A stretch of DNA of 64,000 nucleotides from Henricia sp. BOLD:AAB3569 (Eukaryota; Echinodermata; Asteroidea; Spinulosida; Echinasteridae): positions 186,001-250,000 of the forward strand of contig JBBELK010000622.1 in the NCBI GenBank assembly GCA_037783545.1, given 5' to 3'. Below, piece after piece: positions 12,001 to 27,000 of this stretch (the stretch's first letter is position 1; every line of letters begins with the position of its first letter). The notes beneath the pieces are model-generated. The model saw nothing but the letters and a program-made list of their open reading frames with translations. It made no database searches and was not told where the DNA came from. The position numbers and the translations under genes are program-made.

Positions 12001-15000
12001 CCACATCTTTACAGAATTTAAAGCAATGTACACTATACATATACAAGTACCTTCTGAGAAGGGGAAATGTTATAAGTATTTTTCATCAGGGTCATTATTC
12101 GTCGCATAGCTGACGAAGTGACGAATATGCAGCTTTAAAGCCGCAGCACATTTGTCACTTCATCAGCTATGCGACAAATTATTTCAGAAAATAGATATTT
12201 CAGAAAATAGAAATTTGTTTTTGTTTGAGACAAGTTCAGACAATTTTCATCATTTATTGAATCGTGTAGAATTTAAGGTGCCTTTTCCAAGTGACAATTC
12301 AAAGAATATCGTCACAAAGTTAAAACCCCATTGCCAATCTCTGACTGGTCCCCGGAACTGACTGGTGCCCGCCGCGAGACTTACACGGTCTATTACATAC
12401 CGGTACATGTATCAAGACACATACTCACATAGCGCAACTGGTTGATGGTGTCTGTAAGTTTGAGTCGCTGAGTCTGAGAGCGCCGTTTCTGCTGTTCATT
12501 TTGACGGATTGTGCCGTCCATTTCCTGTAACTGACGCCGTACATCTCCCTGCTCCTGCTGCACTTGCTGTAGTTCATGCTGCATTTCTCTGTATCAACAT
12601 AGTATGCAATATTACACGATTCAACTTTAAAGTTACATTGTCCATGGTTCTCAGCAAATTCAATTTGTTTTTTCTCCAAACAAAGTATTTACTTAGGGAT
12701 TAAAAGTGGGTTTGGCCAATCTTAAAGGTGTTATGCCGTGGAGAGAGGAATTATAATTATTTTTGCATGTTTCTATTCTTTGATATATTAATTATCGATT
12801 TCGTATCTCGTTTTACATTTTATATTAATAAAAAAAGTGAAAATTTAGGCTTAATTCCAACCCATGATTTTCCTCTTTTCTGGAAACTGTCGAAATCCCG
12901 CCGCTGCGGGCAGCAAACAGATTTGGCAAAATTCATGATGTCATTTTACGGAGACGTTTTTAGCTAAGAAAGGCTCGCGCACGATATCACTCCGCGCCAA
13001 TACAATAGTCTGGTGCCGCACACATTGTGTAAGAAGAAACGTGTGTTTGGTCTTGATCCCACCGCTATGGTCGGTAAGCTCGCCCGCGTGCGTGCGTGAT
13101 CAAGTGCTTTGTGAAGTACACGCCGAACGAACGGTCCGCCAGCCGGTATGGTTTCAGCGAGTGCGCGCTGAACATTCTCGTAAACTTGTTACATTGCATT
13201 CTTGACACAGTCACATCACAAGACGCCCCCAAAACACTGCTGGATAGATGTTCTGTGTTGGGATTAAATTTAACATCCACAAGTATCAAATGAAGAGGAA
13301 AAAACGGGTCTAAGTTTTTACATCAAACGGATATTTTAGGGTTTGGTTTTCGTCTCAACAACGTACGTTCACGGTAAGTTTTACGATGAATATAAATTCC
13401 ACATTTACATGGTCTAAAAATTTAGGCAATCGGCTCAAACAAACATGGTACATTTACCATGAAAACTTCCAGGGACAAAAGAATTATTGACGAAAAAGGG
13501 TTGAGAAAAGGTTGAGAAAGAAAGAGAAAGCCGAGGCAGTACCGTTCCAGTTTCCTGTTTTCGACTTCGGTCGTCGATTCGAACACCGGACTCGCGTTGT
13601 TCTCGGATTTATTCCTTGGTTAATTCTGGCTCAAACTGATACGGTTCAACCGTAAGAAATTCACTGGATGATTCTTCATCGCTGTCGTCATGAAATGAAT
13701 GCGATGAGCAAGAAAAAACATTGTTATCTCCATCGGAAAAAACGTCAACACTGGAGTCAATTGTCAACATGTTGTTCCAAAACGCCACGTTGTGGAATAA
13801 CAAGAAACAGCCGTCGGCCGGACGCGTCCGTAAAATGACGTCATGATTCCGTTGATTTTCCAATGTCAAACTTTAAGGCCCGACGGCTGTTGTTCAGATT
13901 TTGCTTCGAGTTTGGGCTGAAAAGTGGGCTAAAAACTGCTATTGTAAAAAAACATTCGCACAGTCAAATTTTTTTCTGAACAGTTTTCCTGGCATAATTA
14001 GATGTATTTAATGGTTTAATGTGTAATTTTGGTAAATTCCTCTCTCCACGGCATAACATCTTTAAACATACGTTTAAAACCAGCTACATCATGTACATGT
14101 AGGCTGATAATGCCCGAGCCAGCAGGCGAGGGTATTATCAGCTAAGAACCCCTAGCTGGTTTTAAACGGGTTGTTTAAGATTGGCCAAACCTACTTTTAA
14201 TCCCATTCATCAATACCTTTTCGTGTAAATCGGTAAAACTCACCAAAACTAGCTCGTCGTTTTGTAATGTTTTGCATTCACTTTCCTTAACCCACAGTGT
14301 CAACACCGCGTTCGTACAACTGCTAGATGTGCGTCAAGTTGTTTTTGTTTGATCGCGTGCATTACGCGTAATTCTGGCGTACGTGTTGCGTGCGCACGCA
14401 CAGGGCACAATTTGCTTTCGGGCGCGTGCAGTTTCTGTGTGCATGTGTGTGTTCCGTATACGCGATGACTAGGGCACAAACGCAGGCCAGCAGGCCGGGC
14501 ATTATCACTGGTCATTATCGCTAGTTTAAGACTGCCCATGTGACGTGCTCTCAGCCAATAGGGATGCGTAAACTGTCTAAGGTATTTATGAATTTATTTT
14601 AACAGAAAAACATGTATGTACTTTATATTGTAGACATTGGCAACCCAACGAAAAACAGTGCACTTAAATCACATGTATGTTCAGGTATTAACTACGAAAG
14701 TTTTCCCCACGTTTTTCACGCCACTACCGTGCTTATGTACGGCCAGGCAGCAACGACCAGAAAGGAATGTAATGCACATGGGCAACGGTATGCAAACACA
14801 CTGAATGTGATTAAAATGCCGTTCACAACAGTAAAGACTTACAAACATTTATATTTTAGCTAAGACGTCCTAACTTTTGGATATTGGAAGACATTTTTAA
14901 TTTGTCGTAGGTAAGATATCAATTCAGTTAGGACATATGCATACCTACCAACATTGCCGAGTAAAAAATCGGACTGTAGTGAAACTTGCCACAGTCGAGT

Positions 15001-18000
15001 TAGTACAACGGTCGAGTTGGTACAACGATCGAGTTGGTACAACGGTCGACCGTTGGTACTACGGTCGAGTTGGTACAACTGTCGAGTTGGTACAACTGTC
15101 GAGTTGGTACAACGGTCGAGTTGGTACAACGGTCGAGTTGGTACAACGGTCGAGTTGGTAAACGGTCAAGTTGACCTGCTACTGCACCTGTTTTCATGTA
15201 CACAACACATGCAGCGCACAGGGGGAGTCAGGTCAAGTCGACCGTTTACCAACTCGACTTAAATACCGCTTTGCCTTGCCCAGGTTGGACGTTGTTGTCT
15301 TAAATGCATTACGACCATCCGCCCAGTATGCGGTTAGGAGTGCAACCTTGGCTACACTTCGCGCGAATTAGTCTTGGTTCAAAGACACCTGGTCCGCGAT
15401 CCGATTCATCATTCGTGAATCGCACATGGACTGTATATTTTGCGATTCACTATGGCAGCGCTAAGAACGTCTTGGATTGGACAGTACTGTGTGTACGTCA
15501 TGATGTTGTAGCAATATGGTCACTGTGCACGGCCGCTGCATGCTGTACGCACAGCCAGTGCAGCAGAAACCCGATACCATCGGAGTTGTGCTTCGCAGTT
15601 GGGTTGTTTCTGGTACACCGGTACGGTCAGTGGATAAGTGTTAGACTCAGTCAGCGTCGGCCACACGCAGTGCCTGGTGAATAGACCGTACATTTTGTGT
15701 GCATGCGGTTCTGTGTACATGCGGTGCAATAAAAAATAATGGACTCTAGCTATTATTTTTCTCTGTTTTCAAAAATCGTACTGTTTTCAACACTTTTAAC
15801 ACTTAAAAATCGGAAACAAATACGATAAAATCGGACTAGTTGGCAGGTATGCATATGATGTGTCTCAGACTTAAGACGGTTATATTGCAATCCACCCCTG
15901 GGGACTGAATCAAGACTTAACAGAAAGAGCCGCTATGCAAATGGTAGAGTACAAGCAGCATTACCTGATGTCTTCCTCTACATCTCCTTGTAGCACTCTG
16001 GCCTTGGTGTTGCGATTGGAGTAGTACCTCTGGTCACGGCCTGCGTAGACCTGGTCCCCACTCAAGGTGAACGCTTCACGGCAGTTGTGTGGTGTGTGCA
16101 GTCGTAGCAGGTTACGTGCATCTTGGCTGTTCTCAACAAGCAGGATGGTTTCTACACCACGCTGTACAGCATAATATAAATATGGGTCATTCCATAAATA
16201 CGGGACCGAGTGTCCCCCTTTACGTCATGACACTTCCGGAATTGATTTGTATACATACCGGGCTTCAGAGAACGGTTACCCTCAGCATATGAACAATATA
16301 TGGCCTCGTAAATCGAACAACACCTTTGCCTGTTAATATTACCCAAAACATGACGAGAACGATTCAATAAACTGGTGCGATCTTCTAAATGCAAGTGTGA
16401 TATTTTGAAATTTATATTGCAGAATTATTGAAATTTCGCTCATAATATAATTTGAATTTATAAGGTACAGGTTCTACAGGTGGGTAAAACCAGAAGCTAC
16501 CTTTTCCAGAAAGAACCTGGTCAAAAAGACTTGAAATGTAATCGTAAGAATTACGAATATTATCAAAACTATGACACCAAGACATGTCTAAATGTTTGGA
16601 AATTGTTTCAAATATCCTACACTATTGAGAAATTGCACGGAAATTTCTTCAAAATATTTTGGTAACTTGAGAAGGCCATTTTTACAAATGCATCAAAATG
16701 TCACACTTTGGCCCCCATATTTATGGAATGACCCATAAGTGTTTGTTACTGCAAAATTGGAAAATAGTCTTACGTAACGACAGATTCACGCTGAAGCACT
16801 TTTCGACTTGCACTCAGAGCAAAATGCAAGAATGGCGTGGGTGACGCTAACGAACAATAATATAAGGCTAAAGGCAGGAATGATGTGTCCAGAATGCTGA
16901 GCGCTAATTGGTCAGCTCGACAACAGAGAGCACGCTACTGCGCATAGGCAGTTAAACCACATGTACCGTGTGAACAAATTATTTCTGACGACACAACACA
17001 GGTTTTGTGAAGTGAATGTAGCCTCGAGCATGTGCAGATGCATGATACTGCGTGCTCTGGCCAGTACCGATGTAAAGCTCGGTACGTAGGTCGTACGTCT
17101 CAACGACAGGCAGATCGCATTAAACAGCATGTTCCATCCTCCATCTGCAGCAACTTGATTGCTTCCAGCAAACAGCCGTCGCGTGTCTGCAAGAATGCTC
17201 GTAAAGCTGCCACACAGCCCGAATGCACATCTGCTACAGGACAACACTTGCTTGATCACCACGAGTGCTTCAAACAATAGAGTGAACAGCAGTTCACTGT
17301 ACTGGCCAGAGCATGCAGTATCATGCATCTGCACATGCTCGAAGCTACATACATTCCCTTCACTAAACCTGTGTTATGTCGTCAAAAAGAATTTGTTCAC
17401 ATGTGGTTTAACTGCCTATGCGCAGTAGCATGCTCCCTGCTGTTGTCAGGTGCCCAATTTGCACGCAGCATTCTGAACATGTCATTCCCGCCTTTAGCCT
17501 TATATTATATCGATAGCGTCACCCACGCCATTCTTGTGTTTTGCTCTGATGAGTGCAAGTCAAAAAGCTTTAGCACGTTGCTTAAAGGCCAGTGTATCAT
17601 TTGCAATGACCCCAAAAAGTAATCGACGAGTTTACAGGGGAAAAGTTCTGAAAGTAAAGATTGAATTAATAGCAACTACCCAATGAAAGTTTTCCGCTCA
17701 AAATGATATAACTTTACCAGAAAATAATCCGTAAAGATGAAATTATTTAGATCATTTGCAAACGGTTTACTTATTTTTGGTTTGCATCTACGCGGTCCAA
17801 AATGCATGGGCGCTGTGTGCTGCAGGTGCGTGTTCCAACGCGATGCATTTTTATGGATCGCGCGCACACGCAGTATATGATGTGCGCCACAGAGTGCATG
17901 ACGCAAGCCACATAGTACCCGATCAACTGAATGAATATATTTGAAACACCCTGCCAAGACCAGGAAAACGCATATGGATTTTTATGTTTTTTTTAAACGT

Positions 18001-21000
18001 GGTACATTTGACAAAGCTGAAATTTCTTCGGATGAGTTTGTTGATGTCTTTCTTTTGATTTATAATGGTTTTATTTGCAGAATCGCTCAAAAACAGATCA
18101 TCTACAGGGCCTTTAAACACTTATTTATTTTCCAGGTTGTGCGTACGCGTACTTGATGGAGTTTAATACGCAGTAGCATTTGTTTCCCTACAAAGATAGT
18201 GCCTGCGAGAGTGGTCAATAGATTTAAGATAATTTCACCTGATCTACGAGGCAGTTGTAGATCATAGGATCCTCTATATCCAGCATGTCTAGAAGTGATG
18301 GGTACTCACGGCACTGTACTGCCCCCTGTGATATGTCGTATCGCTGGTTCTATAAAAACAACCACCAAAAGAAAATCAATTTTAAAAAGAATTGTCTTTC
18401 ATACATTAATTTTCACTAAAAGTTTACTACAACAGACTGCGTAATTTGACGAGAACTTGCGGTACACTGAGAGATTCATCTAATAATAATAATACATTGC
18501 ATTTATAGCGCTAACTATAGATTTGAGTAAGTGAGTCTTTAATCGAGTTTTGAATGTGTCTATCGAAAGTGAGTCCTGGATTTGCGGAGGGAGTCTGTTC
18601 CAGAGGGTTGGTGCAGCGACTGCAAATGCCCGCTGACCATAACGAGTGCTGGTGCGTTGACCAGGAACGAGTTGAAGGTGTAACGTGGAATGTGAACGAA
18701 GACTAATAGATGATGTTGGGACTGATGAGATCATTGAGGTATGCCGGTGCGAGTCAATTTTTGATTTTATATGCAAGCAGAAGAATTTTGAACTGAATAC
18801 GCTGAGGAATAGGAAGCCAGTGCAAAGACTGTAGTATTGGTGTAATGTGTTCACTGCGCTTTGCTCTGACGACCATTCGAGCAGCAGTGTAGACGTTGAA
18901 GTGAGGTCATGTGTGCGGTAGGTAAAGCAAACAGTAGGCTGTTACAGTAGTCCAGGTGGGATGTCACAAATGCATGTACGAGACGTTCAGTGGAGTTCTA
19001 GTCGAGGCAATTCCGGAGTTTCCCAATTTTGTACAATCCAAAAGATGCTACTCGAGAAATGTTGCAAATGTGGTGGTCCATCTGCATGTGGCTGTCTACA
19101 TGTACTTCCAGGGACCTCGTATACGAGCTAAAGTGCTGTAGCGACCATTTTTTTCGGTACCATTTTGGCTCCATGTCAAAAAATAAAAATAAGCAGTTTA
19201 ACCAAACAACTCGTGGTCCACTTTTTAATTCTCATTTTTATGTCGAGTATAGTTTTTGGTTTCAACACGTATACCGACTTGAGAAACATGTTTGCGCACC
19301 AATATTCATGGCACGAAATAGCTAAGCACACTGTTGCCATAGAACGAGCCAACAGAAATCCGTCCATCATGCCGTAGTAACGTCCATTTTTACTAGAGGG
19401 ATCTATTGTTTAAATGTTTCAGTCGGCATGTTTCAATAGATACGTATCTTTATTCAGATGAACTGCGTTTAGCTTTTAGCAAAATTAGGTCTCGAGTCGT
19501 GAGCATTTATACTGCGTACATAAATGTACATAAATAATACATACCGTACAAAGATTTTCACCACAAGAATTATGGGAATTGTCAACTACAATTTTTGAGT
19601 TGATGTAAAAAACTCAGGCCGACGGAAAGGTCAAAATATTAATATGATTAGGTCATATTTTGAAATTCTGGAGTAATGGATACTGGTAGGTCCACTGCTT
19701 GAGGAAATGTAATTCACAAACACAGGCTTTTGACTATGTGATATGAATATTAATAAACACCATAGCCCATGTACATGTACATGTACAAAGTGACAACTTT
19801 CTTAAGTCAGTAACTGGACGTCGATTTGTTCCAAGTCCATTTGCACCGGCAATCCTGGCATCGCGGCTACACTACAGCGGTTTATGAACCAACCGGTCCA
19901 GTTACCGACTTGACATCAGAGTTTACTAACATAGCTGCCAGTGCAAATGGTCTATGTGGCCAGCATTGAAGACAGGGATGCCAGTGGCTCTTACATGTAC
20001 ATGTACCTTCAGGGCCGCAAACAATCCACTATCATAACTGCATGATGTATGCACATGGAATCGCCAGCATAGTATACTGTATATGTACATTGACAGTACG
20101 AGTGCAATGCAATGCAATGAATATGTCAGTATGTATGTGATCTAACCACTGCTGTATGGATACAGCACCCTCTATGTACTTCTGATCGATAGTCTGGTTT
20201 CGCGATACTTTAGCCGTGAATGATTATGGCCGGGATACAGACATACTGCATGTGTGCAAATCATTAGGAAAACGTGCTACGTGCATAGGCTGTACATACA
20301 TGACATACATGGCATATCCGGACATCGTTGATCAGCAAGTGAGACAATTTTCCACGTTTTTCGGACTTGAAAATATATTTTCCTTACATTTTCCGGCCGT
20401 TTACTTTTCCGGCCTGAAAAAAAGACTTTGGCGGATTTCTTTTTCCGAAATTAAAAAAATGGAATTCCGGCAATAGCCGGAAGACTGGCATCCCTGATTG
20501 AAGAGCCAGTTAGAATATGTCTCAATAGATCTAACCTGGAAAGCCGATACAATAACTCCAGGATATTGTTTCTTGTTGCGGACAAGCCGTGCAATCAACT
20601 GGTTGAGAACCTTCATGTCATGGTAGTCATGGCAACAGAACTTGAACATGAGTCCTTTTAGGCAAGCTTCTAGTCCAACAGCCCAACGTGGATCTCTCAG
20701 TTTCAGGTGATTACCTGTCAGGATTCAAAACAACGGGTTTATTCAACAATCACTTCTAAACATGTGAAAATAACCAATTCTTGGGTTTCACTTTCTGGAC
20801 AACCGGTTGCTATCCGCCATTACTGTGTCCATACTATGGCACACCAAAGCGAAAATAATTCAACACTGATAATTTACCGTCAACCCTGAAAAGCAAGTCT
20901 CAACTTTTCTTTTCAACATTTTATAATTTAACAATCGGAAATAATTTAACACTGATAATTCTACCATGAACCCTGAAAAACAAGTCTTAACATTTAAAAG

Positions 21001-24000
21001 TCATGCAAACTTTTTTTTTCTAGCGCAACATTTGCGAAAATATGCGTCAACATTAAAATGCACGGACAATACATGTACATCTTGAAAGAGTGTCGAAGGG
21101 CGGATTGCAATAAAATTGACTTAGCCACTGGTCTAAGATCGGTCTTTTATAGCCGGCTCAGTCGCTGGTTTAGCCCATTGTAATAAACCAGTCTAACAGA
21201 AATACGGCTGCGCCAGCCGAAAAACACACATACCTTAATGGAAAGTGACGCAGTCGGCTATCCTTGCGTGATTTCCAGCCAAACAAACGTTATTTCAAGC
21301 CACTTGATGACGAGTGTGTGGTGCAGTTTTTGCAGAGAATTCGAAATTGACTGCGAAAGTTATCAAATAGCTCTAAATGGCACAATGTGCATTTTGTTCA
21401 TCTTTTTTCATGCAAAATTATGAGATTTCATGCAAGAAATTATAACATGCTCGCTGCGGGCTTACATTTTAAGACTAGTCTAACTTTAAAGGGGCTATGT
21501 CACGGTTTGCGCATGCGCAGCAAAACTTGAAAAAGTTGGGCTAACATTTTCAAATTTTGTCGCTGGGTTTTGCATATCCTATTCAATCTTTGCCATCCCT
21601 TATAATTTGTTAGTAATTTTGGCAGTGGTGTACTTGTCAACCTCCAGGTTGCCCTGATGCATTACTTTTTTACTTCAAATGGCGCCGTTTGCCGTATTTT
21701 AAGCCGCCAAACATCGATATCACCGGGTGTGCGGCCGTCGGTAAAAAGAGTTTTTTCATCCCATCAAAAAACTCAACAAAACATGACAGAAACGACATCG
21801 AATGATATGAATGACTTGGTTGGATAAAGCAATTTGTTTAACCTTGTTTTCCATCGAAACTGGTATGCTTATTTGGTCCCGACAGCAATTTTACAGCATA
21901 TCTTCTGTCCATGGAAAGACAACGTGGCCGCCGCCGCTGTACAATATTTTTCCAGACATTGATCGCGCCAAATTGAACAAATGCGCGCACACGATGTACA
22001 ATGTAGTTGAATTCTGCGTATTGTAAACACGAACGCACTGCCCATGCAGCACGTGCTAAGTACATGATGTACACAACTAGCACACGAACCAATGGCGTTG
22101 TGTAACGAAATTGCACTACATTCATCTGAGCGCGCACGTATGTTAATGTATGAAAGGATTTGGCGCATGCGCAAACCGTGACACAGCACCTTTAAGACAA
22201 CGATATTGCAAGCGGGAAATAATAGACCAATCCAGTAAACTCCGCCCATTTTGGAATTGACCAATCACAGCCTCAGGTTCAGGTAACCAAAAAGTGGATC
22301 CCCATTTTGGTTACCCCGAGTCCTCAATTTTGTGCACAGAGCTACGGCGGTTTAAAACTGACTATCCTAGCCTACTTTTAATCCCTTCATAAATGTATTT
22401 TTGTGTAAACGTGAAAAACTTACCAAAATTAGCTTGTCGTTTTGCTAAGTTGTGCATTCACTTCGTTACGCGTATTGCAGGCGTGTTGCACGTCCACGCA
22501 CACGACCGGATACTTAAGTGCACATTTTGCTTTCGAGCGTGCAGTTTCTGTCTGCGTGTGCATGTTTCAATACACGCTGACCAGGGCGCGGATGCTGACG
22601 TACAGCACGGCCACGCGACTCTACTGCACACGTGCATCGCACGTGTGGCATGTTGCTAGGCAAGTTCTAAATGGCCGGAGCTTACTTGATCGGTCCATAT
22701 AGACCCCTCTGAGTGGACGCCGCGTTAGCTGGCTAAGCCTATAGACCGGTCTTAGACTGCGTATTGCTATCTGTCCAAAGTGCTACCGAGTGGAAACCTA
22801 GAATGACATAAAACCCTGCATATCTCACCAATAGGTCCTTTAGGCTTGTAATGAAACATGTTTCTCTGTGAAGCCTTGTTAATCTCATCAAGCAGTGCTG
22901 GCATGAAATCACCATACAGTTTCAGCCGATCCTTTCGACTCGCCTCCAAATTCCGAATTCTTCGGGTGTTGGTGTCTATGGTGTGCTTCAAATCACCGTC
23001 TCTTGTCCTAACCAATCAATTGTACAGTATATAAATATTGACTGCAATGAAGAGCATGTTTAAAGGCAGTATACATCATTGGTAATCTCGAAAATCAGAA
23101 ATGTTCACAGATTTACGCTTAACTTACACAATATAAACATGATGGCCGTAGAAAACTTCCCCTGAAATGGTTTTGGCTGAAGTGCTATAGTCTTTGGGAA
23201 ATGAGTAAAACAATTACATGTAGTTATCGTCTCACAAGACGAAAATTCAATTCGCCCCAAAACCATTTTGACCAAGTGCCACTTCGCCCGAGTGCCATTT
23301 CTCTTCAAATCACTTCGTCCAAACACTACATCACCCAAATGCCACTTCGCCCCAAAACCACTTCGTGCACAGGCCGTGGTTCAGGGCAAAGTGGTTTTGG
23401 TGCGAAATGACTGCAAACCCTTTTTTTACTGTTTTCTCAAAAGTTAGACGAAGTACGGAGCTGGCTTTTGCTCAGGTTGGTTTTAATCATGCATACATGT
23501 ACATGTATCTTCAATAACATAGGGGGTTAAAACTATTTGTAACAGTTTACCAATCATGTATTGGTATACTACATTGTATCTTTTAAATTATAAGCCCGAG
23601 GTGATCTCGAAGCCATGACTATACCCACTTATACGCACTTACTAAACAAAAAATAATAACCACGTGACCACGGGCAGATTTCTGCCCGTCATGGCCGCCC
23701 TTTACCGATCCTTATATTTTCACAATAAGTGATAGGATCGGGAACCAATCTAGCTAGAAACCAGCTGCTGGTGTATGGAAAGAGCGCCCTCTGTTGACTT
23801 ATTCAGTCAATTATCTGACTGAGTCTGTAGAGGGCGCCATGACACTTCATCAGTGCAAGTTCGGGTGCTGACCATTAGTCAATTTGCGCACATGCGTAGT
23901 TTGTTTTTCACCCGGATGCGTCGTCAGGCAAATCTAGTCAAACATGGCCAAAATCGTCTGCACTGGCCGCCGTCAACGGTTTACAAAAAATATTTACAAG

Positions 24001-27000
24001 CAATTGTTGGCAACCTTTTCCCCCCATGTTTGCCCTCGTATGTTCTACTACTTCTTAAGATGCACCCACAACTTTTGATTTTTGCAGCACTTGGCGAAAA
24101 TAATGTGCACCTTATTTATGTACGGATTTCTACAGTAGACATGGCTTCGAGATCACCTTGGGCCTATAATCCGAAATACTAATGGATAATTCTCAAAATT
24201 AGGGGTCCAATATGTTTGATATCCCAGTAATATGTACGACACCCTCCGTTTCAAAATCACCACTCATGGTCACAGATTCTCAGTAATGGACTGTGGCCTG
24301 TGATTAAAGGGGACAGCATCATTTTCTTGAATATTTTGTTCTCTGATTACTGACAAATATTCAAAACAAAGACCTTAAAAGGAACACACCGGCTTTGTTG
24401 GGCTATTTTGGGCTCGAAATAGACCAATACATTATTCTGAAGCGCTTTCGAGAGTAAATTAGATATATCCTGAAATGACGCCGTTAAATTTAGCCGATTT
24501 TGAGCATTTTTCAAAAATTCAAGATCACGTGACTTTTCGGAACCAGATTCTGGTTCAGAAAAGTCACATAGTCTTGCGAGTTAGTTTTGTGTCCAGCCGT
24601 ATGAAAGTTTCTTACTGCAGAACTGCACCAAATTCAACTCTGATTTCCCCCTATATTTATAAGTAATTGACAAAAGAGAGACTATTTATACAGGTATGAA
24701 ACAAAGTTAAACATAGGTATGAAAATTCGAACATAAATGTTTGTTTCGAGAGTCCGGAGAACGGGAGCGAGCGCGTGCTACAGCAGGCTATACGTGGAGT
24801 GTAGGATATTTGCCCCGCGCAGCACGGCAAATAGCCTGAGTGCACACACGGCCGGGTGTGTTGGTCTGGTGTACGTTTGTGAAGAAAAAAACATGATACC
24901 GACTCTTCAAAAGAAAACCGAAATTCCTATTCGATCGTCCGGGCTGTCCAGTGAAATCGTGAGAAGAAAATTTGATATCCCGAGTAGGAGAAGAGCAAAT
25001 CGTTTGTGACAAAGTTGTGAGGCTCGCGCGTACATGTACATGTAGTTGCAACGCCTGGTAAAGCGTATAACCCTTCCTTCGACCGTTTTTGTTAATTTTG
25101 CACTTCTTTAGTAAATTACGGGATATTTTGATGATCTTTTTTCACAACGACTATTAAAAAGTATTGCTAATGCTGCTACATCACTAAATCATGTGAACAG
25201 TAGGCCGGTGTGTACCTTTAAAGGCTCATAATTTGTTCCATGATATTAAATATGAATTTGGTGTCCCGGGATACATACACGTACGTCAATGAAAATTAGC
25301 TGTAGAATGAGTTTGGATTAACCTTGGTGCCTTATCCACACATAAACATTCAATTTAAGTGGAGTTTATGGGAAAAAATATATATATTTTCTACTGGAAA
25401 ATCACTTGTCAATCACTTGAAAATCTTTAAAAGCATGTCACACTTTTGGACCCCTAATTTTGGGAATTACCCTAAAAAGAAAATTTAAAAAAAACAAAAA
25501 TAAAACATTTGTTATGCCCATTTGTGAGACATGTACAAGTAAGCATAAAATTTGTTTGAGGTACATGTACCGGTACATGTAGTTAATAGGGTGTAGTTAA
25601 GACTTACTTGAGTGCATATGTGTGTTCCTTCGCTCTATTGACCGCCGACATGAACTGCTCCAAGTCCTGCTCCGTAATGGCTCGTTGCGCTTCCTGCGCT
25701 TGGATCTGCTCCTGCAAAGTCTTTATCTCAGCATCACGCTTGCGTCTTTCGTCTTCGTAATCCCTACGAGCACTGGAATAAAGAGACGTATACAATGAGT
25801 GAGATAGGGGTAACTATTTTCCAATTTATTCCCCTGGAGCGGGAGACTGCACTTGCAGTTTTGGTTATGTTTCTGAGGATGGAGACTTGATGACTAGATT
25901 TTATTTCAAGTCGAAAATCAATTTTAATTTTAAAGACAGGCCACAAGTCATTTTTTCCCCAGAGTCAAGTCACAGGTCAAAAACTAAAAACTGACTTGAG
26001 CCTTAGCCAACAAGTTGAGAGACCTCTGCCTTTTTCCAAATCTCGGCTTCGTCTCCGTCTCCAGCTCCGTCTCCATTCCGCCATCTTGAAGCCGCATACC
26101 AAACTTCGGCTCGGCTTAAGGCTTCATTTTGAGGCTTCGTTTTGGCCCAAATGAGGCTCCAAAACTAAGTCAACTAAAGAGGTGACTTCGGCCGGCTTCG
26201 TGACGTCATGAACTGGAAAATCACGTGACGGCAACAAAAAGTTTGTGAACTTTTGCAGGTTTGCTAAACTTTGCCGCCGACAAAACTCGTCTGCTAGCGC
26301 TTAAAAAAAGCCGGTGAAAAAGGGTAGTAGGCCTACTTGGCCCGACTAGTGTTCCAAACTGCTTTTGGTTTGGCTTCGCTAAAGTGAAGTCGGAGGCGGT
26401 TGGAGCCGGAGCCGGAGCCGCATGAAGCCGGAGCCTGGAGCCTGAAGACGGAGTCGAAATTTGGAAAAGGGCCCAGCTCTGCCCTGGTGGTACTGGGCTA
26501 ATTCTGTATAACCGCCCCCAAGACACTCGCACTTAAAACTGCATAGGCAGTTCCCTGTCTCGAAAGGGGTTAAGGCGGCTAAAAATGGCTCTTTGAGCGA
26601 TTCGCCCAAACAAATAATTTTAATAAACGCTGTTGCGTGGTGTTTACATGTGTACTGTAATCAGTTTACACATGTCAAAAATCTCACTTTACAATCAAAC
26701 TTTGAAAAACATACCATGGAGGTCGTTTGACTCTCAAGAATTCTGTGAAATGGTCAGTTTTTCCCATTGACTCTTCTAAACAGTAAAAACTTGTCCAACG
26801 TTATCTTTCTTTAGATTTTTCCGGTAAACTTGATGTCATTCAAATTATCACCGAGGCATGACGTTACCGCAATACAATGGGATACCCACAAGAGGGCGGG
26901 CTCGCTATGCGCTGGTTGGCTAGTCTCCTGCCAAGTGTGGACAACTGTAATCAGTTTACACGTGTCAAAAATCTCACTTTACAATCAAACTTTGAAAAAC

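Larger units (their letters stand above)
14625..15905. mobile_element. Second copy of the foldback arm, split by a TIR element
   Basis: 14625-14939 and 15852-15905 together match 1040-1168 joined to 2646-2862 (shared TTTTTCACGCCACT, TTTAGCTAAGACGTCCTAAC, GTGTCTCAGACTTAAGACGG). It lacks the hAT-like insertion found in the first copy and so serves as an empty site for it. Confidence 0.8.
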
